DNA from: a virus
Length of the DNA: 20,021 nt
IMG/VR virus record: IMGVR_UViG_3300036399_000812
Location: 1-20,021 of that record
Direction: 5' to 3' (one strand)
The notes beneath the pieces are model-generated. The model saw nothing but the letters and a program-made list of their open reading frames with translations. It was not told the origin of the DNA and made no database searches. A program made the position numbers and the translations under genes. Positions 13,811 to 20,021 of the stretch are shown here, in pieces (within the stretch, counting starts at the first letter, position 1; each line of letters opens with the position of its first letter).

Positions 13811-15091
13811 TTATCCTATAACTACTACTTTGTATGCTCCAGATGATGGTGCGGTTGCAAATTTAATTGTTACCGCTGAATCGGATGTAAGTTCTACATC
13901 TGTTTCAACCTTAGCATATGGAGAGGCTACTTCTGAAACCTGAACTAATACATCAGTAGATCCTAAATTGTGAGTTACTGTATAAGAAGTTGCAGAGGTT
14001 GAAAGGGTTTCTACATACTTCCTAGTAATAGCATGATAGTCGGCACCGTTATTTGTAAGTGTCCACTTGTCATCTGTTTCATTCCAAATAATTGATGTAT
14101 TTGTAGAAGTTCCACGCTCTACTTCAATTCCAGCGTTTGCTAATGGGGAACCTGTAACGTTGCTATTTAAAACAACTACGTTATCTTCAATTGTTACTTG
14201 TTCAGTATTTAAAGAAGTTAATGTTCCATTAACTGTTAAATTTCCACCAACTGTTAAGTCGCTGGTAATTGTTACGCTATCTGGAAGTCCAATTGTTACT
14301 GCTGAATTTTCAGATCCAGAGCCAGAAACTTCAATTTCATTAGCTGTTCCAGCAATTGTTGCAATATAGTTACCAGTTGTATCTGTTCCAAGTGTTACAG
14401 AGTTTGGTTCTATTGTTGTGGTGATTGTTACATCGCCAAGATTTGTCATTGTTGCAGTGCCAGTTACATCTCCTGAAAGTGTAATTACTGGATCTTTATT
14501 AAGAGATACTGCGCCTGCTGTTACTGTAAAATCTGTTGAGCTAAATGAGGCAACACCTTTATTTGTGTATGTTGCATCTTCTGCTGATACGGTAATTGTG
14601 TTGTTTGTTACGGCAACGTCAATTCCTTCTCCACCTGCAACGGTTAATGTATCGGTTAATAAATCAACTGTGTCTGTTCCAGTGTCTCCAGCAATTGAAA
14701 GATTGGTTGCTACGTTTACTGTTCCTGCCGCAGTCAAACGACCTTGAGCATCTACTGTAAATGTAGGAATTGCTGTTGTAGATCCGTATGATCCAGCTGT
14801 TACTGCTGTGTTGTCTAAATCAATTGTTGTAGTGCCTGTTGAATCGCTATATGTTGCTGTTAGTCCAGTGCCACCAGAAACGTATGCTCCAATAGCATCT
14901 TGAATTACTTCTAGGGATCCAGATGTAGAAATCCAGTTTGTTCCGTCATAAAAGTATACAATTTTATCTACTGTATTGAAATATATTTGACCGTCTACTG
15001 GGCTTGAGGGCGCAGTACTAAGGTTTTGAATTCGAGCATTTTGTAATTCATTTTTGTTAAGGTCTAAGCTAACTAAAAATTTTCTTGCCAT
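13811..15091 (-). CDS. Tail fibre protein with virion-attachment N-terminus
   Basis: A 426-residue fibre. It starts MARKFLVSLDLNKNELQNAR and has PVDGQIYFNTVDK followed by YDGTNW (31-53). The centre is a long beta-rich Thr/Gly/Val repeat region. Residues 281-335 (VGGNLTVNGTLTSLN, VTIEDNVVVLNS, GSPLANAGIEVERG) are a segment I recognise from fibre-like structural proteins of aquatic phages. The C-terminus (SYTVTHNLGSTDVLVQVSE, 369-387, to VVVIG) is a small beta domain also seen in the next gene upstream. A clear AAAGGAG ribosome-binding site supports the start. The stop lies four bases before the TTG of the following gene. Confidence 0.83.
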   Translation of the reverse strand: MARKFLVSLDLNKNELQNARIQNLSTAPSSPVDGQIYFNTVDKIVYFYDGTNWISTSGSLEVIQDAIGAYVSGGTGLTATYSDSTGTTTIDLDNTAVTAGSYGSTTAIPTFTVDAQGRLTAAGTVNVATNLSIAGDTGTDTVDLLTDTLTVAGGEGIDVAVTNNTITVSAEDATYTNKGVASFSSTDFTVTAGAVSLNKDPVITLSGDVTGTATMTNLGDVTITTTIEPNSVTLGTDTTGNYIATIAGTANEIEVSGSGSENSAVTIGLPDSVTITSDLTVGGNLTVNGTLTSLNTEQVTIEDNVVVLNSNVTGSPLANAGIEVERGTSTNTSIIWNETDDKWTLTNNGADYHAITRKYVETLSTSATSYTVTHNLGSTDVLVQVSEVASPYAKVETDVELTSDSAVTIKFATAPSSGAYKVVVIG

Positions 15092-15103
15092 TTTACTTCT
15101 CCT

Positions 15104-15559
15104 TTATGACAGGTATGCTGTCCCTGAAAATGGTTGAGCCATTGTCAGTTTAATCGTGTTTGCATTAACATATTCTAGTCCAGTTTCAACTGTTTCACCT
15201 GAACTATCTTTTGTTGTTACGTTTGGAAAAAATCCTAAATTATGTGTTATTGATACTGAATATACGTTGCTAACTGGTCCAGTTACTTGAGCTATTTCCC
15301 ATGATTGAGAAAATGCAAAATCTGCACCTTCTACAGCCAATTGAATTATGTTTGCGTTAGTCCAAGATGTGTCTGTAAGTTTTGGTCCATAGAATTCATG
15401 TGTAGTATTATTAACATAAAAATCTCCTGTGACCCCAAGATTGTTTGATGGGGCAGAGTTTCCATTTAATATAGTTCTTCCAGCAGGACCTTGTGGTCCT
15501 GGTGATTTTATAATTACTTTATTTTTTACTTCTGTTACTATTACTTTTTCTGTTGACAT
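15104..15559 (-). CDS. Short collagen-motif tail fibre protein
   Basis: A 151-residue protein. Residues 19-27 (SPGPQGPAG) are a short Gly-X-Y stretch. Residues 43-60 (VTGDFYVNNTTHEFYGPK) form a fibre module, and 100-151 (YSVSITHNLGFFPNVTTKD to SGTAYLS) match the C-terminal domain of the 426-residue fibre. Its start overlaps the upstream stop by one base (TAATG), with no strong ribosome-binding site, so re-initiation is likely. It could be a minor fibre or tip protein. Confidence 0.75.
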   Translation of the reverse strand: MSTEKVIVTEVKNKVIIKSPGPQGPAGRTILNGNSAPSNNLGVTGDFYVNNTTHEFYGPKLTDTSWTNANIIQLAVEGADFAFSQSWEIAQVTGPVSNVYSVSITHNLGFFPNVTTKDSSGETVETGLEYVNANTIKLTMAQPFSGTAYLS

Positions 15560-15909
15560 TATATAGTTACCGATCTACTGAGAGTTAAAAACCCTTCAAG
15601 GAGTTTTATTTTATTCCCGTTAGAATCGACAACCATAATGTCATAAGAAGATTTTGGATAAAAGAGTTTATTTGTCTGGGTAGGTGTCATTTTAACGGTT
15701 AGTGTTCCAGTTGCGCCATTAATTGTTATACCACCAGAGGGTGATGTTAGTGTAAATGCTAGTTTGGATCCACCTTTAGTATCACGTACTTGCATCTTTG
15801 CAGTTGCATTTACTAAACTTATTGGTGTGACTTCATCCTCTAAGGTGTATTGAACCTCAAAGGTGAATGTAGCATTTTGATCTACTTCAAAATTCTTTTG
15901 TACTGCCAT
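15559..15909 (-). CDS. BppU-like baseplate/tail protein
   Basis: A 116-residue beta-rich protein. The pattern of NATAKMQVRDTKGGSKLAF, GGITINGATGTLTVKMTPTQ, SYDIMVVDSNGNKIKLLEG and a C-terminal LSRSVTI is that of small phage proteins resembling the N-terminal domain of baseplate upper proteins. The ATG at 15909 is chosen because AGGAG lies nine bases before it. A TTG two codons upstream (15915) would be only three bases from that site. It is the first gene of the fibre block after the terminator at 15931-15961. Confidence 0.72.
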   Translation of the reverse strand: MAVQKNFEVDQNATFTFEVQYTLEDEVTPISLVNATAKMQVRDTKGGSKLAFTLTSPSGGITINGATGTLTVKMTPTQTNKLFYPKSSYDIMVVDSNGNKIKLLEGFLTLSRSVTI

Positions 15910-15930
15910 TTTCAAAATCTCCTAAAATAG

Positions 15931-15961
15931 GAAAACTCCTATGCTTATTTTAGCACAGGAG
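15931..15961 (-). terminator. Intrinsic terminator after the holin-like gene
   Basis: On the minus strand CTCCTGTGCT and AGCATAGGAG pair in a 10-bp stem with one G-U, around a 6-base A/T loop, followed by TTTTC. It lies 24 bases after the small membrane protein gene. The fibre genes beyond it would need read-through or another promoter, none of which is evident before 15909. Confidence 0.7.
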
Positions 15962-15984
15962 CCTTCTTAATTCAGTTTACTAAA

Positions 15985-16212
15985 TTACTTAGCTGACTTG
16001 AAACCAAACTCTTGATTGCTTGGTGAAAGAGCCTTTAAAATTACTGGGGCTACTGCTGCAATTCCACCCATCAAAAGGTCCCTTGGATTTGTATTACCAG
16101 TCATGTACAAAGCTATTGCTGCTGAAAGGAATGCACGAGAATACGTTCCAACCGCTGCTAAGATTTGTTCTGTCATTGTTATTACTCCATCGTTATTTAG
16201 ATCTTTTTTCAT
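15985..16212 (-). CDS. Small membrane protein with EF-hand loop, possible holin
   Basis: A 75-residue protein. Two hydrophobic segments lie at about 16-37 and 44-63 (MGGIAAVAPVILKAL), with a short NTNPRD turn between, the size and layout of small phage holins. Residues 4-15 (DLNNDGVITMTE) match the 12-residue EF-hand calcium loop at each ligand position: D4, N6, D8, G9, I11, T12, E15. A perfect AGGAGG six bases before the ATG fixes the start, so the loop is genuinely coded. Holin function is inferred from size, and the lysozyme-like gene is about 3 kb away, separated by nrdJ and the glycosyltransferase gene. It could instead be another small membrane or virion protein. Confidence 0.6.
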   Translation of the reverse strand: MKKDLNNDGVITMTEQILAAVGTYSRAFLSAAIALYMTGNTNPRDLLMGGIAAVAPVILKALSPSNQEFGFKSAK

Positions 16213-16272
16213 TAAGATCCTCCTATTTCTGAGCCTTGTGCCCAGGAATTTTGGGGGTTACCCAATACTAAT

Positions 16273-16301
16273 ATAATACCACTATGCAGAGATATCTACA
16301 A
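16273..16301 (-). promoter_or_regulatory. Candidate promoter for the holin-like gene
   Basis: Minus strand TTGTAG (16301-16296), 17-base spacer ending in TGG, TATTAT (16278-16273). The -35 box overlaps the end of nrdJ. The leader to the ATG at 16212 contains a weak hairpin (TTGGG, CCCAA) and AGGAGG. The other bases of the gap hold nothing recognised. Confidence 0.42.
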
Positions 16302-18216
16302 GTTCACAATTTCCGTCAGACGTACATGCAAGCGTGGCGTTTGTAGAAGTTCCATCTTCTGTTTCATAAAAAGATAAATCTTCCCAACGAATAGACTTTG
16401 GCATCTTAGACAACAAGTCTTCGTATTCTTTTTTTGTTATTTCTTGATATGGTGCTTGCTTGTATGAATGATCAGAAGAAGGCAAGAATGAGATTCCAGA
16501 AACTTCATCAAAGTTTTTGTATACCCAGGCGCCAACTTCCATCCATTCGTCTTCTTTTACTGACACAGTAATTGAAGGCTTATGTTCACACCATGCTCTT
16601 TGATAAACAAGCCATGTGTTTAAATGATCTATAGCGGTTAAATCGTTTCTAACAATTGCATCGTCTGGAGATTTTATTGGAAAAGAAAATACATATGTTT
16701 CTGTTGGTTTCATAACGTCATCTTCGACTGGTATGCCCACTTCTTTTAAGAAAACAGAGATTGGGTCTGTCTTTGATCCACGAACTGTTCTAATATAATA
16801 TTTAGAGTGCCACGGATGCATTCCAGAAGAAACGCCGACTAGCTGCGAGACTGTACCTGATGGCTTAACGCAAGTAATTGCTGCTGACTCTTGAATTCCA
16901 ATTTTTTTAGCCTCTTCAGCATTTACCTTTCTTGCTGATTCACGAAGAGATACAAGAGTTTGCTCTAGTTTGTCTAAACCTTCTTGTCCAGAAAAGAATT
17001 TATGTCCAAATTGTCCTGTTAAAGATACGCCAAGCAGTCTTTCTTCTTCTGTATTATCTTTCCAAATTTTACGCAAATATTTAAAGTCTGTTAATGTAGA
17101 TTGCCACGTTCCTAAAATAGTGGCAAGTCTTACTTTATTCTTAACATCATCAACTGTATCCTTTTCACGTAATACGACTTCTGAAAGGTTACAAAACTGA
17201 TAAGGACGCAAAATAATTTCTGAGCAAGGGTTTGTCCCATAGTGTATTTCAGGATCCCGCCTTCCATATCTAGCTGCTTGTGCTTGTGCAGCGGCAACAT
17301 TATAAATTCCACGTTCTCCAGATTTTGAGTCATAAAGATTTTTCCATTCTGCTATAAATTGTGCCATTTCTGGTTTTCTAGAATAAGCAACTGAGTTATT
17401 TGACAATGCTCTTTGTGGACTATTCTCCCACCAATTACCTGACTTGGCTGCTGCCATTTCAATATCATTAATATTAGAAAGAGATATCATTGCAGATCTA
17501 CGAACGCCACCAACTACAACAACTTCTCCAATTTTACACATAAGGTCATGACACTCAATTGGCTTTAAGTTTCTTCCAACTGCATTTTTAAATATCTTAA
17601 TTGTAAAATCAAAAAGATTGACCAATGGCTGTGGTCCTGAAGATCTTCCGCCCATAGTTTTAAGTCTTGCGCCTGCGGGTCTAAGTTTAGTTACATCAAC
17701 TGCTGGAATCTGTCCAGACCAAAGCAATGCTAATAGTTCACGATATGCTTTTGCCCAACCTTGTTTTGAATCTTCTACTGTAATTACTGTAGTTGATTTT
17801 TCCAAAGATTCTGGGACGGCAGGAAGTTTATTAATATATTTATACTCAACAGAAAACCCTACGCCAGTGCCACACATAAGAATGTACATTGTTTCATCAA
17901 ATGAACGTGGTGAGTCAACTGGAACAAATGAACAATTGTATCCAGCAACATGATCTCTTTCTAATGCTGGACCAGAAGTCATTACTGCTCTCATTGATGG
18001 CATAACGTTTCTGTCTAAAACTGCTTGTTTTAATTCTGATATTAATTTTGCTGAAGGTTCGTATGAGTATTCTTTAAATAAATGATCTAGCATAAAAGAA
18101 AAATATCTATCTACAGTTTCTTGCCAATTTTCTCTGCGGTTTTCTTCTGGAACCCACTTTGCATATCTAGATAATGCAATAAAATTTTCATATGGGTTTT
18201 CAATTGTAAATGACAT
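16282..18216 (-). CDS. nrdJ: Adenosylcobalamin-dependent ribonucleoside-triphosphate reductase (class II)
   Basis: A 644-residue monomeric class II reductase that makes deoxynucleotides from ribonucleoside triphosphates using B12. The alignment with the Lactobacillus leichmannii enzyme (739 residues) is clear. C95 (AGYNCSF) and C342 are the active-site redox pair, C331 is the thiyl-radical Cys and E333 its partner, in NPCSEI followed by FCNLSEV with the same 11-residue C-to-C spacing. C631 and C637 near the C-terminus are the reducing shuttle pair. The protein is about 95 residues shorter than that enzyme, but all key residues are present and it should be active. It would supply nucleotides for phage replication without oxygen dependence. 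A weak AAAGG precedes the ATG. It is isolated among structural genes. Confidence 0.93.
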   Translation of the reverse strand: MSFTIENPYENFIALSRYAKWVPEENRRENWQETVDRYFSFMLDHLFKEYSYEPSAKLISELKQAVLDRNVMPSMRAVMTSGPALERDHVAGYNCSFVPVDSPRSFDETMYILMCGTGVGFSVEYKYINKLPAVPESLEKSTTVITVEDSKQGWAKAYRELLALLWSGQIPAVDVTKLRPAGARLKTMGGRSSGPQPLVNLFDFTIKIFKNAVGRNLKPIECHDLMCKIGEVVVVGGVRRSAMISLSNINDIEMAAAKSGNWWENSPQRALSNNSVAYSRKPEMAQFIAEWKNLYDSKSGERGIYNVAAAQAQAARYGRRDPEIHYGTNPCSEIILRPYQFCNLSEVVLREKDTVDDVKNKVRLATILGTWQSTLTDFKYLRKIWKDNTEEERLLGVSLTGQFGHKFFSGQEGLDKLEQTLVSLRESARKVNAEEAKKIGIQESAAITCVKPSGTVSQLVGVSSGMHPWHSKYYIRTVRGSKTDPISVFLKEVGIPVEDDVMKPTETYVFSFPIKSPDDAIVRNDLTAIDHLNTWLVYQRAWCEHKPSITVSVKEDEWMEVGAWVYKNFDEVSGISFLPSSDHSYKQAPYQEITKKEYEDLLSKMPKSIRWEDLSFYETEDGTSTNATLACTSDGNCELVDISA

Positions 18217-18269
18217 TTATATACGACCTTTTCTCCGCCAACGCAGTTTTAAAATTTGATTGAAGTCTA

Positions 18270-18298
18270 AGTGTACCAAACTTTATTTTATTGGTCTA
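18270..18298 (-). promoter_or_regulatory. Candidate nrdJ promoter
   Basis: Minus strand TAGACC (18298-18293, four of six to consensus), 17-base spacer ending TGG, then TACACT (18275-18270). It lies in the 86-base gap between the glycosyltransferase gene and nrdJ. No B12 riboswitch could be recognised in the short leader. Confidence 0.4.
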
Positions 18299-18302
18299 GG
18301 TT

Positions 18303-19292
18303 TTAATTAAGTTTTTTTAAAATTTTATCAAATGAATTCTTAGTCAACTGTTTCCAATTATAATCTTTATGTATTTTAGTTGACTGAGCAAAATAATATC
18401 CTGAATATGCATTAAAGTTTATTGAAACGTCTCTCATAAGTTCAAGTAGGTGTTGATAGTTTGGCTCAAAAACTTTTCCTTCGTGTGGGAATGGCCAAGG
18501 TGAATCTATTAGTTCTGATTTTAATTTTAATGGACCTAAATATTTTTCGTAATGCGCCCAGCCGCTTGTACAAATTGTTGGCATGCCAGTTGCTAGTGCT
18601 TGCAGTGGAATAAATCCAAATCCTTCTCCATAGCTTGGATATACTAAAACATCATGAGACTGATACAGGTTTACAAGTTCTTCGTCATTTAAAACATCTG
18701 TAATTACAGACACATTGTTGTAATATTTATCTGGAACACCTAAAATATTTTTATCTAGATAATTGTTATATACTCTAGTTGTATTTATTTGATCTGCTTT
18801 AATGGTTAATGAATATCCTTCTTTATTTCCAAACAAGCTGCCGAATGCATCTAGTACCATTTGTCCAGCTTTTCTTGGTGCTGGTTCTCCTATATGCAAA
18901 AATTTAATTACACCCTCTTCTTTTCTTCTATTTGGTATCCACATAGGATCAATGCCGTGTGGGTATACATTAGAAACCTTAAAACCATTATCTTCAAATA
19001 CATTTGCACACCAATCTGAAGTTACCCAAACTTCGTCGCATGCATCCATATAATATTTCCAATCTTTTGGAATTACAGTAGATTCCCATGGTGTATAACT
19101 AATTTGATATTGATTTTTATGTAATTTAAAATGTGATGGTTGTGAAAAATTTAATTGTAATTTAGATTTTGGATCTTGAAATGGAGTAAAGTGTCCTAAG
19201 TTATTTAAAGATTTTATTATATTTTTACTTGCATATCCGTATCCATTATTAGTTCTCAGGTTAACAATAGGCGTAGAAAATGAAATATTCAT
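18303..19292 (-). CDS. GT4-like glycosyltransferase
   Basis: A 329-residue GT-B-fold enzyme that should transfer a sugar from a nucleotide sugar. The C-terminal half has the family signs: FLHIGEPAPRKAG (131-143, donor phosphate region), LVNLYQSHDVLVYPSYGEGF (206-225), and the EX7E-type motif at 223-231, followed by ATGMPTICT. The second Glu of the motif is Gln (Q231), an unusual but not unknown change. The N-terminal half has NNGYGYASKNIIKSLNNLG (15-33), as in acceptor domains. It may glycosylate virion proteins, phage DNA or host surface polymers; the sequence does not tell. It is the first gene of the minus-strand set, divergent from the lysozyme gene. The ribosome-binding site is weak (AGAAAG). 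Confidence 0.83.
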   Translation of the reverse strand: MNISFSTPIVNLRTNNGYGYASKNIIKSLNNLGHFTPFQDPKSKLQLNFSQPSHFKLHKNQYQISYTPWESTVIPKDWKYYMDACDEVWVTSDWCANVFEDNGFKVSNVYPHGIDPMWIPNRRKEEGVIKFLHIGEPAPRKAGQMVLDAFGSLFGNKEGYSLTIKADQINTTRVYNNYLDKNILGVPDKYYNNVSVITDVLNDEELVNLYQSHDVLVYPSYGEGFGFIPLQALATGMPTICTSGWAHYEKYLGPLKLKSELIDSPWPFPHEGKVFEPNYQHLLELMRDVSINFNAYSGYYFAQSTKIHKDYNWKQLTKNSFDKILKKLN

Positions 19293-19304
19293 AAATTCTT
19301 TCTG

Positions 19305-19319
19305 GTCAACTGGGTTGAC
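19305..19319. promoter_or_regulatory. Candidate operator in the divergent intergenic region
   Basis: GTCAAC TGG GTTGAC is a perfect inverted repeat with 6-bp arms. It overlaps the -35 box of the plus-strand promoter and lies 12 bases upstream of the glycosyltransferase ATG. A protein bound here could affect both genes. No cognate regulator is in the window. Confidence 0.4.
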
Positions 19320-19344
19320 ACGCTTAAGTAATCAATGCTACTAT
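19315..19344 (+). promoter_or_regulatory. Candidate promoter of the lysozyme-like gene
   Basis: TTGACA (19315-19320), an 18-base spacer ending in TGC, and TACTAT (19339-19344). The start would be near 19351. On the opposite strand TATAAT (19349-19344) overlaps it and could serve the glycosyltransferase gene, although its -35 box is poor. Confidence 0.5.
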
Positions 19345-19376
19345 TATAGTTCGTTATCTCTAAAGGAGGAATGCCA

Positions 19377-19937
19377 ATGGAGAGAATCAAACAAAGTTTG
19401 AGCGATGTAGTTCATAATTGGACTGTTATTATAATGATAACATTATTTTTATTTACAGTCCAGCCTGGTCCTACAATCAGTCAAGCTTTAACAACTGCGC
19501 CTGAGAAGGTACAAAAAACCGAAAAACAACTAAAGAGAGAAATAATAAATAAGTTCAGCAATGAAACTTATAAGCATTCTGAAATGCTTGCAGCCGAAGA
19601 TTTAAAAGATTTATTATGGGCTGTAGGATTTGAAGGAATTGCTTTAAAAACAGCTTGGGCTGTTGCTAGGGTAGAGTCTAACGGGAGACCGCTTGCTCTA
19701 AACGACAACAAATCAACTGGCGATAAATCTTACGGGATTTTTCAAATTAATATGCTTGGGGAACTAGGCATAGATAGATTAGAAAAATTTAATTTAGTTT
19801 CAAATAAGGAATTATTTGACCCAGTAACAAACGCAGAGATAACGTATTATATGACCAAGGGCGGAAAAGATTGGTCATCATGGCCTAACTCAATAGGAAA
19901 GGCCAAGGAGTTGATTAATCAATTCCCTAAAGCTTAA
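19377..19937 (+). CDS. Membrane-anchored lysozyme / transglycosylase-like endolysin
   Basis: A 186-residue protein. Residues about 14-30 (TVIIMITLFLFTV) form one hydrophobic segment near the N-terminus, a signal peptide or anchor. A charged helical linker follows to about residue 78. The lysozyme-like domain has AWAVARVESNGRP with catalytic E100, DKSYGIFQIN (116-125), FDPVTNAEITYYM and WSSWP, the soluble lytic transglycosylase pattern found in actinobacterial and phage proteins. It would cut peptidoglycan in lysis or entry. The ATG at 19377 is chosen because AGGAGG is seven bases before it; the ATG at 19371 directly abuts that site. It is the only confident plus-strand gene, divergent from the glycosyltransferase. 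Confidence 0.85.
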   Translation: MERIKQSLSDVVHNWTVIIMITLFLFTVQPGPTISQALTTAPEKVQKTEKQLKREIINKFSNETYKHSEMLAAEDLKDLLWAVGFEGIALKTAWAVARVESNGRPLALNDNKSTGDKSYGIFQINMLGELGIDRLEKFNLVSNKELFDPVTNAEITYYMTKGGKDWSSWPNSIGKAKELINQFPKA

Positions 19938-19946
19938 GGAGCAATT

Positions 19947-20015
19947 TTGCGACGGATACAATATGTATCTCAATATATAGCTTTATCAGAAGATGGTCTT
20001 GTGCCTAGGCTTTAG
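19947..20015 (+). CDS. Possible 22-residue micro-ORF
   Basis: After the lysozyme stop, AAGGAG is followed at 19947 by TTG and an ORF coding MRRIQYVSQYIALSEDGLVP and two more residues before a TAG. The good ribosome-binding site is the only support. It may be a short leader or a chance ORF. The remaining bases to the window end show nothing. Confidence 0.25.
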   Translation: MRRIQYVSQYIALSEDGLVPRL

Positions 20016-20021
20016 TGCCCA

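Noticed and set aside
14067-14747. Two plus-strand open frames opposite the 426-residue fibre
   Set aside because: Both are Val/Thr/Pro-rich mirror images of the Thr/Val-rich fibre coding strand, without start signals.
18217-18302. Cobalamin riboswitch before nrdJ
   Set aside because: The gap is only 86 bases and lacks the length and conserved boxes such a riboswitch needs.
19371-19376. ATG at 19371 as start of the lysozyme-like gene
   Set aside because: It directly abuts the AGGAGG site; the ATG at 19377 has normal spacing.

Overview
This window looks like the structural and host-interaction region of a tailed dsDNA phage (or a prophage) with AT-rich DNA. The evidence is a long run of tail-fibre-type genes, a lysozyme-like gene next to a small membrane protein of holin size, and a monomeric B12-dependent ribonucleotide reductase, with tightly packed genes almost all on the minus strand. 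Two promoters appear to place the transcription start at or next to the ATG (leaderless mRNA). That, the class II reductase and the type of lysozyme would fit an aquatic actinobacterial host, but the host is inference only.

Layout, reading with minus-strand transcription from right to left. Positions 19292-18303 hold a GT4-like glycosyltransferase. Positions 18216-16282 hold nrdJ. Positions 16212-15985 hold a small holin-like membrane protein with an EF-hand loop, followed by a terminator. Positions 15909-8252 hold eight fibre or baseplate proteins built from shuffled N-terminal, repeat and C-terminal modules. Positions 8239-6908 hold a fibre-like protein with two Fn3-like domains, a Phe/Pro-only repeat and a C-terminal self-cleaving Hint (intein-like) domain. 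A hairpin terminator at 6871-6895 closes this block. Immediately after it a perfect consensus promoter (TTGACA, 17 bp, TATAAT) starts a nine-gene operon at 6812-221. Seven of these genes encode paralogous prolyl-4-hydroxylase-like 2-oxoglutarate/Fe(II) oxygenases, and two encode DUF6065-like proteins. The operon runs into a collagen-like protein that leaves the window at position 1. On the plus strand at the right end are a divergent promoter with a candidate operator, a membrane-anchored lysozyme-like protein and a possible micro-ORF.

The most interesting hypothesis is that the oxygenase operon is a phage-encoded modification system. Seven oxygenases of the collagen-prolyl-hydroxylase type sit between a Phe-Pro-Pro-repeat/Hint protein and a Gly-X-Y collagen-like protein. 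One carries an N-terminal CDGSH iron-sulphur motif. Hydroxylation of prolines or other residues in the phage's own fibres, possibly followed by glycosylation by the encoded glycosyltransferase, would explain the co-location. Substrates cannot be read from the sequence. Gaps between genes are all under about 100 bases, and no tRNA, CRISPR array, integrase or insertion sequence was seen.
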